64,000 bases of DNA from Roseitranquillus sediminis (GTDB lineage: Bacteria; Pseudomonadota; Alphaproteobacteria; Rhodobacterales; Rhodobacteraceae), in the NCBI RefSeq assembly GCF_016918935.1, contig NZ_JAFFOB010000016.1, forward strand, positions 1-64,000. The letters run 5' to 3'. Below, one piece after another: positions 43,181-51,002 of this stretch. The stretch's first letter is position 1; each line of letters opens with the position of its first letter. The notes below the pieces were generated by a model. That model saw nothing but the letters and a program-made list of their open reading frames with translations, was not told where the DNA came from and did no database searches. Both the position numbers and the translations under genes were made by a program.

Positions 43181-43656
43181 TCGGCAGCGGCCTTCTCCAG
43201 CCGTGCCAGCCCGTCCTTCCGCCGCGTGGCAAGATCGAGCAGCACCTGGAGCCGCGCCTCGATCCGCGCAAGCTCGCGCCCGAGCGCGGCGCGCTCCTCC
43301 AGGAAGGCGCGGTAGTCGGGATCGCGCGTCCGGTTCGCCGCCCGGGCGATCTGGTTGATGTTCCGAGCGACGCCGCCGAGCTGCCGCGTGGCGTCCCTGA
43401 GCGCCGCGACCTCGGCCGCATCGGCCTCGACGAACCCAGCGATCCGCCGCGCTGCGATCCGCAAGGCGCGGTTCCGCTTCAGTCCGAGCGGCGCGATCTG
43501 CGCGTCGAACTCGGCGAGCTCGGCCTCGGTCAACCGGACGGAGAGCGTCTTGTCGGCGCGCCTCGGACGGTCTGTCGTCGCCTCTGGACCGCTCCAGTTG
43601 CCGCCCTGCAGGCGGCGGTTCCGCCAGTCGGGAGTCTCGCCGTCGTGCTTGTCCAA
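43177..43656 (-). CDS. mobC: MobC/TraY-like relaxosome accessory protein
   Basis: The 159-residue protein has a ribbon-helix-helix region (DKTLSVRLTEAELAEFDAQIAPLGLKRNRALRIAARRI) and a C-terminal coiled coil (ERAALGRELARIEARLQVLLDL). MobC-like proteins bind oriT and bend it for relaxase access. It ends where the relaxase begins and lies just beside the predicted oriT. Confidence 0.85.
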   Translation of the reverse strand: MDKHDGETPDWRNRRLQGGNWSGPEATTDRPRRADKTLSVRLTEAELAEFDAQIAPLGLKRNRALRIAARRIAGFVEADAAEVAALRDATRQLGGVARNINQIARAANRTRDPDYRAFLEERAALGRELARIEARLQVLLDLATRRKDGLARLEKAAAE

Positions 43657-43686
43657 AGCGGCCCTGCTCCCGCGTCCCTGCTACTC

Positions 43687-43720
43687 ATGCGAATGTTCTA
43701 CATTCGCATATATCCTGCCA
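43687..43720 (+). other. oriT: oriT with T-DNA-border-like nic site
   Basis: A perfect 9-bp inverted repeat, ATGCGAATG-TTCTA-CATTCGCAT (43687-43709), is followed directly by ATATCCTGCCA. On the minus strand 43720-43696 reads TGGCAGGATATAT then GCGAATGTAGA, matching the T-DNA border pattern TGGCAGGATATAT-N5-TGTAAA. The RP4/VirD2 consensus TATCCTG|C places the nick on the plus strand between 43717 and 43718. Hairpin plus nic is the standard oriT plan, and it lies between mobC and virC1. Confidence 0.85.
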
Positions 43721-43794
43721 ACCAAGAGACCCCACCCTTCTCTCCCTTCCTCAACCGCGTCAAGGGCGGCCGCGGCGATTTCTCCAATTCGTCG

Positions 43795-44060
43795 AACGGC
43801 TTGAGTGTCTCATCTGTCCTTTCCGACCTATCCGTCTCGACCGGGTTCTTCGACCTCTCCGTCCTCTTCGTCTCGACCGTCTCACGTGTCTCACCCGTCT
43901 CGATCGGGTCATCCGTCCCGATCGTCCCATGCGTCTCACCCGTCTCGATCGGGTCGTCCGTCCCGATCGTCCCATGCGTCTCGACCGGGCTGATCGTCTC
44001 GACCGTCTCACGTGTCTCGAGTGTCTCGAGTGTCCCGAACGTCTCGAGCGTCTTCTTCGG
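43795..44060. repeat. GTCTCGA-type repeat array with two 45-bp hairpin units
   Basis: Two 45-bp direct repeats (43889-43933 and 43934-43978) differ at one base. Each contains the perfect hairpin CGATCGGG-N8-CCCGATCG (43901-43924 and 43946-43969). Around them run shorter degenerate GTCTCGA(C/G) units, ending in CTCGAG-rich copies at 44016-44050. The array lies between the nic site and virC1. It may be a VirC1/VirC2 binding region, like the overdrive of Ti plasmids, a partition site, or a promoter-operator. No stop codons occur in several frames, an artefact of repetition. Confidence 0.8.
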
Positions 44061-44168
44061 CTCGATTGACCTCCGTGACTCGGCCGGGCTACCTCCGAGG
44101 GGCGGCGGCTTCATCTCGCTCAAGGTTGAGCGGGTCGAGCGCCGCATCTTGTGCGGTCGGGAGACGCC

Positions 44169-44897
44169 ATGAAGCTCGTCACCTTCACTTCCTTCAAGGG
44201 AGGCGCCGGGAAATCCACGGCGCTCATGGCCGCGGTGCCGGGGCTCCTCGCGGCTGGGAAACGCCTGGCGCTCCTTGAAGCCGACGAGAACGACACGCTC
44301 GCGCTCTGGCGGTCGAACGCCCGCGACAGCGGCACCTGGGACGAGGCGGTGACGATCCACGAGGCGACGGACCTCGGGTTGTTCGAGGCGAGCTACGCGG
44401 CTGCGGAGAAAGCGGGCGCGGATATCGCGCTCGTCGACTCCAAGGGTGGCGCGTCGGAGCTCAATACCGCGATCCTCGTCGCCTCCGACCTGATCCTGAT
44501 ACCGACCTCGCTCACCACCATCGACATCGACGGCGCGCTCTCGACCTTCCAGTTTGTGGTGAAGCTCCTGAGCGCGAACCGGCTCGAGATCCCGGTGGCG
44601 ATGATGATGACGCGGTTCCCGACCTACCGGCTCAACGCCTCCGAGCGGGAGAGCGTGGAGATCCTGAAGCGGGTGCCGCAGATGACGGCGCAGCTGCCGC
44701 TGCGCAACGCCTTCGCCGAGATCCAGGCGCTCGGCATGCTGCACCTACACGCGGCACGGCTGCGGGAGGCGGGGAGCATCGCGGCGCGTCATATCGAGAT
44801 CGCGCTGCGAGAGGCGAACGTCGTCTCGCAGGACATTTTCGACACGCTCTACGAGGCCGAGAGCACGGGGGCGCTCCATGCCGATCAGACGGCCTGA
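44169..44897 (+). CDS. virC1: VirC1-like ParA-family ATPase
   Basis: The 242-residue protein has a deviant Walker A FKGGAGKSTALMAAV near residues 8-22, DENDTLALWRSNARDS and the pattern GGASELNTAILVASDLILIPTSLTTIDIDGALST, which closely follows Agrobacterium VirC1 rather than plasmid ParA proteins. VirC1 binds overdrive DNA beside the T-DNA border and stimulates relaxosome assembly and strand release. The nearby border-like oriT supports the same job here. It overlaps virC2 by 20 bases. Confidence 0.85.
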   Translation: MKLVTFTSFKGGAGKSTALMAAVPGLLAAGKRLALLEADENDTLALWRSNARDSGTWDEAVTIHEATDLGLFEASYAAAEKAGADIALVDSKGGASELNTAILVASDLILIPTSLTTIDIDGALSTFQFVVKLLSANRLEIPVAMMMTRFPTYRLNASERESVEILKRVPQMTAQLPLRNAFAEIQALGMLHLHAARLREAGSIAARHIEIALREANVVSQDIFDTLYEAESTGALHADQTA

Positions 44898-45543
44898 AAC
44901 GGGCCACGAGGCGCTGTTCACGGCGCATCGCCGGACGCGGCATCTGAACGCGATCACGCAGGAAGCCCCGACAGCCGAAGCGCCCTCCCGTGGCCTGCCG
45001 GCGGCCGCCGATGGCGCTCCCGCACCCGGGGCGCCACAGAAGGCGTCTGCCGCTCTCGCGCGGTCAGCGGATGCTGGACCCGGGACGCGAGCTGACGCGG
45101 ATGTCACGACAACAGATAGACAGCCGCGGCGGCGGCGCCTTGTTGCCGCGAACACGGCGGCGGCCGCTTCCGATGAGATGATGAGCATCAAGATGGTGGT
45201 GCCCTACCCCGCGCGCGGCACCTCCCCGGCGCTTGACGCCCTCGCTGCCGAGATCGGCGAGGACGCCGCGGTGCGATCTCTGCTGCGCCGCGCGTTCGAC
45301 GACTTCCGCGGCGCCCTCGACGCCGGCGAAGTGCCGGAGGCGCTGCCGGCGTACGACGAGGTCGGGGCGACCGTCACCACGACCCGTCGTATCTCGCGAC
45401 GGGCGCATGGGATTGCAGTGCAGCATCTCGATCCGGCGCGGCTGCTCTCCGACCGCGCCTTCGCACGGCTGCTGGCGCGGCGGGCGCTGGCGTACTTCTT
45501 CGAGGCAGAACAGTGCTGCGCGGCAAAGGTCGACCCCAGCTGA
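44878..45543 (+). CDS. virC2: VirC2-like ribbon-helix-helix protein
   Basis: The 221-residue protein has a disordered, Ala/Pro/Arg-rich first half. The second half (MSIKMVVPYPARGTSPALDAL, EIGEDAAVRSLLRRAFDDF) matches the C-terminal RHH fold of VirC2, including the EEDAVIRS-type helix. VirC2 binds DNA next to the border with VirC1. It begins inside the virC1 3' end. The assignment rests on pattern and position. Confidence 0.65.
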   Translation: MPIRRPETGHEALFTAHRRTRHLNAITQEAPTAEAPSRGLPAAADGAPAPGAPQKASAALARSADAGPGTRADADVTTTDRQPRRRRLVAANTAAAASDEMMSIKMVVPYPARGTSPALDALAAEIGEDAAVRSLLRRAFDDFRGALDAGEVPEALPAYDEVGATVTTTRRISRRAHGIAVQHLDPARLLSDRAFARLLARRALAYFFEAEQCCAAKVDPS

Positions 45544-45566
45544 TTTGGGCCGCCTGCTCAGCTTAG

Positions 45567-46724
45567 GGAACGTCTGATCTACTGATCACCGTCGGCGGAA
45601 GTGGCGGCGGCGAACGGGTGATGTCCTCGACGGCCCAATGCCTGGGCGCCGCGGAGCGCATTTCAGATGATTTCGATAGCTCGGGACGGATTCCGCCTCA
45701 GGCGATCAAGCGTCGTCGGACCAGAAACAGGTTGCCGAGGCCGAACAGCGAGTAGAGCTGTGCCTGGTTCTTCGCCAGCCCCCGGTAGCGGGTCTTGCGG
45801 TAGCCGAACAGGCATTTCAGCACCCGGAACGGATGCTCGACCCTGGCCCGCAGGCTGGCGATGATCCGGTTGATGCGCTCGTCGACGGGATGGAGCCTGC
45901 CGCCCCTGGAGGCCTTGCGCATGACGCCCCAGACCTTGCCCTCGGCGCGGAACGCCGCCTCTCGCTCGCCGCTGACATAGCCCTTGTCGCCGAACACCGC
46001 CTGCTCGTCACCGTGCAGCAGGTCGTCAAACTTCTGGCTGTCGTGCACCTTGGCGGTGCTGGCTTCCATCGAGTCGACCACGCCGCTGTCGAGGTCGACG
46101 CCGACATGCGCCTTCATGCCGAAATACCAGGCGTTGCCCTTCTTCGTGCTGGTCATCTCCGGGTCGCGTGCGCCCTGCTTGTTCTTGGTCGAGCTTGGCG
46201 CGTCGATCAGCGTCGCATCCACCAGCGTGCCCTCGCGCAGCAGGATGCCCTTCTCGCGCAGGTAGTCGTTCACCGCCTCGAAGATCGCACGGGTCAGCTC
46301 GTGGCGCTCCAGCAGGTGGCGGAAGTTCAGGATGGTCGTCTCGTCCGGGATCGCGTCGTCGCCCAGCTCCAGGCCGGCAAACCGGCGCATCGCGTCGCTA
46401 TCGTAGAGCGCCTCCTCGGCCGCCGGGTCGGACAGCGCGTACCGTTGCTGCAGGCAGTAGATCCGGAGCATCACTTCCAGCGGCATCGGCGGCCGCCCGC
46501 CCAGCGGTCCCGCCTTCGGGTAGTGCGGCTCGATCAGCGCCGTCAGCCGCGACCAAGGCACCACCGCCTCCATCTCGGCGAGAAACTTCTCGCGCCGCGT
46601 GCGCTTCTTCTTCCCGGCATAGGCCAGCGAGGCGAAGGTGGTCTGCTTCATCGGGCGGCGCTCGATCGAGGTCGCCGCCAACCTACCAGATCACGGGCCG
46701 ATGCCGAGGTTCTTCAGAGGCTCC
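45567..46724 (-). mobile_element. IS5-family insertion sequence (1158 bp, TTAG duplication)
   Basis: The ends are GGAACGTCTGA (45567-45577) and TCAGAGGCTCC (46714-46724), imperfect inverted repeats. TTAG flanks both sides (45563-45566 and 46725-46728), matching the YTAR target of IS5. One intact transposase gene lies inside. It is inserted just after virC2. Confidence 0.93.
45698..46651 (-). CDS. IS5-family transposase
   Basis: From ATG 46651 the protein has 317 residues: an N-terminal DUF772-type domain (EPHYPKAGPLGGRPPMPLEVMLRIYCLQ) and a DDE domain (GTLVDATLIDAPSS; GDKGYVSGEREA; HPFRVLKCLFGYRKTRYRGLAKN). The D, D and E catalytic residues are present in order. It appears intact and could be active. 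A start ten codons upstream is possible. Confidence 0.95.
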   Translation of the reverse strand: MKQTTFASLAYAGKKKRTRREKFLAEMEAVVPWSRLTALIEPHYPKAGPLGGRPPMPLEVMLRIYCLQQRYALSDPAAEEALYDSDAMRRFAGLELGDDAIPDETTILNFRHLLERHELTRAIFEAVNDYLREKGILLREGTLVDATLIDAPSSTKNKQGARDPEMTSTKKGNAWYFGMKAHVGVDLDSGVVDSMEASTAKVHDSQKFDDLLHGDEQAVFGDKGYVSGEREAAFRAEGKVWGVMRKASRGGRLHPVDERINRIIASLRARVEHPFRVLKCLFGYRKTRYRGLAKNQAQLYSLFGLGNLFLVRRRLIA

Positions 46725-46839
46725 TTAGGTTCGCCTGCCGTGCACTTTGGAGCAACCGATTTCGATGTGCGGGTGGCGTCTACGGTCCGGAATTGCTGGA
46801 CTGGGGTTGGCGAAGCGGTGCCAGCTGCGGCTGTGCCGG

Positions 46840-47253
46840 TCAGGCCAGGAAGGGATTCAAGACCTCGACACCGAGCCCGTCAACATCCGCCGCGTTTCGC
46901 GTCACCAGAGTAAGGTCGTTCGACTTCGCTGTTGCCGCCAGCAGTGCGTCGATGACCGGCACTGGGCGCATCGCGGCCATCCGGCCCCATTCCTCGGCAA
47001 CGGAAGCATCCACAACAAGGATGCGATCTCCGAAGCCGGAGGTCACCTCACCGAGCCAAGCCTCGAGCACACCGGCCCTCCGCGGATCGCGCCGGCGTGC
47101 CAGATCGACACCCTTTCGGATCTCGCCGAGCACTAGGGCACTCAGCCAGAGATCATCCTCGGCGACACTGCTCCACCATGCGGCCACAGCCGGATCGCAG
47201 CGTGGTCCCTTGCGGACTTCCGAGATGATGTTGGTGTCGATCAGGAAGCTCAT
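46840..47253 (-). CDS. vapC: VapC/FitB-type PIN toxin
   Basis: The 137-residue PIN protein has the acidic site residues in LIDTNIISEV (Asp6), LGEIRKGV (Glu) and PVIDALLAATA and NDLTLVTRNAADV (Asp pair). PIN toxins cleave RNA. The antitoxin gene overlaps its start by four bases. Confidence 0.92.
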   Translation of the reverse strand: MSFLIDTNIISEVRKGPRCDPAVAAWWSSVAEDDLWLSALVLGEIRKGVDLARRRDPRRAGVLEAWLGEVTSGFGDRILVVDASVAEEWGRMAAMRPVPVIDALLAATAKSNDLTLVTRNAADVDGLGVEVLNPFLA

Positions 47254-47531
47254 AAAGCGACGTCACGTCCGACATCCGGACTCCGCTCGAGCTCGATGCC
47301 CTCAAGCGGCGCCGACGCCAGCAGCGCCTTAAGCCCGCCTGAATGTGCTGGGACGACCGTCTCACGCAAGACTGCGCGGGTCTCGGCCGCGCGCGCCGGA
47401 TCCCCGAGAGCGGTCGCGACCTCTCGCAGAAGGCCAGCGTCTTCCTTGCGAACCTGAACCTCGACGCGAACGAAGCCCTGCCGTTGCCGGCGCTTGCGCC
47501 AGGCGGTGACGGGAGACTGGGGTTCTGCCAC
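47250..47531 (-). CDS. vapB: Antitoxin of the PIN toxin
   Basis: The 93-residue protein has a basic N-terminus followed by a RHH-like strand and helix (QGFVRVEVQVRKEDAGLLREVATALGD) and a toxin-binding tail (GGLKALLASAPLEGIELER). The order antitoxin-toxin with a four-base overlap is that of vapBC. It is not a standard VapB sequence, so the family is assigned by context. Confidence 0.72.
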   Translation of the reverse strand: MAEPQSPVTAWRKRRQRQGFVRVEVQVRKEDAGLLREVATALGDPARAAETRAVLRETVVPAHSGGLKALLASAPLEGIELERSPDVGRDVAL

Positions 47532-47849
47532 TTCGCCCTCCTTTTTCCGGCAACATTACCGGAAACATAGTGCGCCGGCAATGTCATTCCAGAGACGTGG
47601 TGCGGCGTTCGCGGCGGGCAGCCATGCAAAAGCATGCAGTTCATGTAGGAGTCTGCGGCGGCTGCAGACTTGCTTCGATCATATCGAGGTCCACAGCCTG
47701 ACCTACATTTTAGACCTGCGAGATGCGCCTAGTCAGACAGCCTGTCGTTATGCCCGCCGCAGGAGTTCGCCTTCTCGATGAGGGAGTTGATCCTGGAACT
47801 CAGGCAATGTGACAGGGCTCGCCTGGTCCAAGGCCGGAAGATAGCTCCA
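47532..47849. other. Intergenic region without a recognised gene
   Basis: About 320 bp upstream of vapBC. The promoter of the toxin-antitoxin pair should lie in the first 60 bp (AATGTTGCCGGAAAAAG-type AT-richer sequence near 47,545-47,575). The rest holds no convincing ORF. Confidence 0.4.
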
Positions 47850-48308
47850 GAGCACGGCAGCGCTGCCAAACGTCATATCGGCCTGCCAGACAGCATGACG
47901 CTTGCCAAACATCTCTCCTCGATCTCCGCGCAAAGCCGGCTGACTGGCTCGTGGACAATGCCGACCGCGCCTATGACCTTGATCACATCATCCACCGCTG
48001 GCGTGGAGACGCCGTGGAAGTAGGCTTTCTGAATGACGACCACGAACGTCTTCTCGGCCGTCGGTCGCGGCTCAAGGAAACTCAGGACGTAGCTGCCCTT
48101 GCGCAGCTTCCGGACCTCCAGCGCGATCCGCCCTGCGCGGGCGTCCCAATCGCGGTCGTGGTATCAGTTCCGCCCGACCTCGCGCACGGCGAACGCGCTC
48201 CCTTCGCAGCACCCGTCTGCGCCTCGACTTCCAGATCCATGATCCGCTCGGCCGCGAAGGCTAGTATTTCGCGCACGAGGTCGCGATCGGCCTACTTCTC
48301 AAGCAGCT
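47850..48308 (-). pseudogene. IS256-family transposase remnant
   Basis: On the minus strand the N-terminal IS256 sequence MREILAFAAERIMDLEVEAQTG is followed, after frameshifts, by KLRKGSYVLSFLEPRPTAEKTF and VIQKAYFHGVSTPAVDDVIKV and then by decayed sequence. The catalytic domain is missing. It is a relic. Confidence 0.75.
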
Positions 48309-48453
48309 AGATCAGCGCGATATCTCGCATCGATCCGCTGCGCTATGTCGAAGACTCCGCGCGCGGCGTCCTACACCTTAGTCGCTGCCGCCCCCGCCGC
48401 TCGTCAGAGTTCACGCCGGAGGCCACGCATGGCGTGTCGGCAGTTCATGTCGT

Positions 48454-49170
48454 CGTCCCGAAGGATGACGTGCGTGTTCTTGCTGGGCTGGACGCATCGC
48501 AGGAACAGACCGCCGCATGCATCGTCGACGCCAGCGGCTCAATCGTTGCCGAAGCCAAGGTGGCGACCTGCTCCGACTCGAACATGGGCTGGCTCGCGCG
48601 ATGGTCGGCTGGGAGACGGAGCCTCTCGCGGTATGTCCTTTGAACGCGTCTCCCCCAGGGGAGCGCCGGTGATCTGTCTCGACGCGCGTCATGTGAACTT
48701 GGCTCTGAAGATGATGCCGAACAAATCGGACCTACACGATGCGCGAGTCTGCTCAGATCGGGCGCACCGGCGGGTTTCAAGGAGGTGCAGACCAAGAGCC
48801 ACGGCACCTATATCGTCCGTGCGCTGCTCAAGGCGCACGACGCGCTCGTCGGCATCCGGGTCCGGCTGGAGATCGCAGCCCGGGAACTGCTGAGGACGTT
48901 CGGGGCCTGTTCGGCAAGTGCGTCTGGGGCCTCATGCGCCGAGTGGAAAAGACCATCGCCGGCGGAGTCTCGATCGCCCCCGAGCTGCGTCCGGCCTTTA
49001 AGGCCTAGTCGCGCCGGATCGCGACCGTCGTCGATCAGATGCGGACGCTCGACGTCCAGGTGCGCGGCGGCGCCCCAAAACCGCACGGCCTGCCTTTTAT
49101 GATCATGCCGGGCATCCGTTCGATCACCGCGCTCGCCGTCGTTGCCTCGTTCGTCGACGCTGAGCGCCCG
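48454..49170 (+). pseudogene. IS110-family transposase remnant
   Basis: Pieces of an IS110 transposase follow each other in changing frames: LAGLDASQEQTAACIVDASGSIVAE, then VICLDARHVNLALKMMPNKSD, then FKEVQTKSHGTYIVRALLKAHDAL, then the C-terminal LLMIMPGIRSITALAVV. Several frameshifts and stops separate them. It is clearly dead. Confidence 0.8.
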
Positions 49171-49530
49171 GGAGGCCAGCGGACGGCTGTCGCCGTAGGG
49201 AACGTCGAGCCAAACATGCATCGACTTAGGCCTTCGGTCGCGAGGGCTTCTGCTTCGGCCTGCATGTTCATGTTCCGGGCCAGCCCATGCCGCTTGGGGC
49301 AGGGTGCCTGCGTGTCAAATGCTGGTACTGCCTCGAGACGCTAGCAGCTCCACAGGCGTCGAGCCCCACAGCATTGAAGGATCGGTGACCCGGACTGTCA
49401 TCCCATTCAGTATGCGCCAGATCTGAAAGCGCCTGGTCGTTCGAAGGGATGTTGGGCACTTCCAGCTCACGTAAGAGCGCCACGCCCCGATTGTCCAGAT
49501 AAAGCTGGCAGGCCACACCTACACTTTCGG
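49171..49530. other. Intergenic region without a recognised gene
   Basis: About 360 bp between the IS110 remnant and the parS sites. An 82-codon minus-strand frame (49268-49516) has no recognised features and is treated as unsupported. Confidence 0.4.
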
Positions 49531-49548
49531 ACTTAACAGCTGTTACGT
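49531..49548. promoter_or_regulatory. parS: parS-like palindrome 1
   Basis: ACTTAACAG-CTGTTACGT is palindromic at 17 of 18 positions (one mismatch) and contains GTTAACAGC-type partition-site sequence like that of repABC plasmids. It lies 17 bp from the second, perfect site. Confidence 0.75.
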
Positions 49549-49564
49549 CCGCGCCCTAGAGTGC

Positions 49565-49582
49565 ACTTAACAGCTGTTAAGT
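49565..49582. promoter_or_regulatory. parS: parS palindrome 2, overlapping the repC stop
   Basis: ACTTAACAG-CTGTTAAGT is a perfect 18-bp palindrome. The repC stop codon (49577-49579) lies inside it. RepB probably binds both copies. Its position just beyond repC is common in repABC plasmids. Confidence 0.85.
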
Positions 49583-50803
49583 CGTCCTCCGCCGACTGCT
49601 CAGCGCCATGACCATAGGCCCACAGGAAAACTTACCTACCACACACTTGGCCGACAGCGCACGCAAGTAGCCACCTGGAGACCTGATCTCCGTGAATCGC
49701 TCCAGCATTGCGACAACGACGATCGATGCCTGTTCACGCCCCATACATCGCTGGGCCTCCTCCCAGGCTGAGGCGGTGATGCCCATGGCCGACCGCAAAC
49801 GGCATGCGGCATCGTAGAGCTGATGCCAGTGGCGAATTTCGTTCTGGTGGAAGGTTTTCAGCGATTGGCAGTATGCGGTGACCATGTGAAGCGGGATCTT
49901 TGGCATGCGTCTCGTCCCAAGGTCTTCCATTCTACCCTCACGCACATCAGGTTTGTCGTCTTCAGGCGCGACGGAGGCTGCTTCGGCTTCTTCTAAGCTG
50001 GGTTCAAGATCTGTAGATTCTGTTTTTGAATTATGATGGTGGCGCTCATACTGGGCATCATTGGTGCCCACTTCTTCCACTATCGGCTCAGCAACAACGT
50101 TCCGCGCCTGCTCGATCAGCGCTTCAAGTTCGGCTCGATACTGGCCAAGGTCCTCGATCGACAGTTTTCGGCGAAGCGCACGCGCCGTGACGGCGGCCTT
50201 ATCGCGAAGCTGATCCCATAGGCCACGGCCTGGCTGCATCTCTTCGCCGAACTCTGCCAGTGCAGCGAGGTCACGCCGCATCAGGCTCACAACCTCTCTA
50301 AGCCGCTTCAGACGGTTCTCGGCGTCGCGAACAGCCACTGCTGCCCGTGCGATCTCCTCGGAGCGGCGGAAGAGTGGAGAGAGATCAAAGCCGAACGAAA
50401 CACGCTCATCGCCATGTTTGCGCACGTAGCGCTTCCCATTGGGGCTGTCGCGCCGGCCGACCAGCCCGGCGCCGACAAGCTTGGCGAGGTGACGTCGCAT
50501 CGTGGAGCAGGGCATGCCATTTAGGCGCTCGCAGATCGCTTTGTTGGAGGGAAAGACGATCATCTCAGCATTCTCGCCGAGCTCAGCGTCCGGGAAGAAG
50601 CTCAGCAGACCCTGTAGGACCCTCAGATCTCGCTCCGTAATGTCGAAAGCCGTCTGAGCCTTCGACAGCTCCCGAAGAAGCTCCCACTTGTTGATCAGCT
50701 TGCGGGAGACCTGCGCCTCAGGCTCTTGGATGGTGCGTAGATGGACGCGCGAGATCGGCCGCAGAAACGGCGAAAGCGGTGTGTACTCCATGAAAACGTT
50801 CAC
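49577..50803 (-). CDS. repC: RepC replication initiator of the repABC replicon
   Basis: The 408-residue protein has the RepC N-terminal winged-helix domain (KWELLRELSKAQTAFDITERDLRVLQGLLSFFPD, SNKAICERLNGMPCSTMRRHLAKLVGAGLVGRR) and a C-terminal domain with QARNVVAEPIVEEVGTND and MGREQASIVVVAMLERFTEIRSPGGYLRAL. The origin of replication is expected inside this gene, as in other repABC plasmids. It is controlled by the antisense RNA locus upstream. Confidence 0.95.
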   Translation of the reverse strand: MNVFMEYTPLSPFLRPISRVHLRTIQEPEAQVSRKLINKWELLRELSKAQTAFDITERDLRVLQGLLSFFPDAELGENAEMIVFPSNKAICERLNGMPCSTMRRHLAKLVGAGLVGRRDSPNGKRYVRKHGDERVSFGFDLSPLFRRSEEIARAAVAVRDAENRLKRLREVVSLMRRDLAALAEFGEEMQPGRGLWDQLRDKAAVTARALRRKLSIEDLGQYRAELEALIEQARNVVAEPIVEEVGTNDAQYERHHHNSKTESTDLEPSLEEAEAASVAPEDDKPDVREGRMEDLGTRRMPKIPLHMVTAYCQSLKTFHQNEIRHWHQLYDAACRLRSAMGITASAWEEAQRCMGREQASIVVVAMLERFTEIRSPGGYLRALSAKCVVGKFSCGPMVMALSSRRRTT

Positions 50804-50840
50804 GAAGGCAAAATTTTAGGCCCCGCGAGGCGCATTGCGC

Positions 50841-50963
50841 TTGCGGGATAGGAGCCAGATCGCTACGTTCAGGGTGTCAACACTGAGTTTTGTAGCGGGC
50901 TGGCCCCGACGCGAAACCCAAGAAAGGTCTCGTGAAGCTTGCTTCTCGGGGCCTTTTCTTTTT
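50841..50963 (+). ncRNA. Candidate incA antisense RNA with promoter and terminator
   Basis: On the strand opposite repC, TTGCGG (50841-50846) and TACGTT (50864-50869) are 17 bp apart. The transcript would start near 50,876 and end in a terminator with stem AAGGTCTCG/CGGGGCCTT (50924-50932 and 50947-50955, with G-U pairs) followed by TTCTTTTTC. This is the usual repB-repC antisense RNA that limits RepC synthesis. Confidence 0.75.
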
Positions 50964-51002
50964 CTGCCTGTGTCGTGCCTCCTTGTTGTTGGTCGCCCTG
51001 CC

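Noticed and set aside
43889-43978. CRISPR-like array
   Set aside because: The units are adjacent 45-bp tandem repeats without unique spacers, and no cas genes are nearby.
43057-44172. 371-codon plus-strand ORF covering the oriT and repeats
   Set aside because: Antisense to the relaxase and mobC genes in its first part; the rest is open only because the repeats contain no stops.
43698-44744. 348-codon minus-strand ORF with Glu-Thr repeats
   Set aside because: Antisense to virC1, and its low-complexity part is a translation of the DNA repeats; no RBS or partner.
49268-49516. 82-codon minus-strand ORF
   Set aside because: No RBS, no domain and it lies in IS-relic DNA; not supported as a gene.
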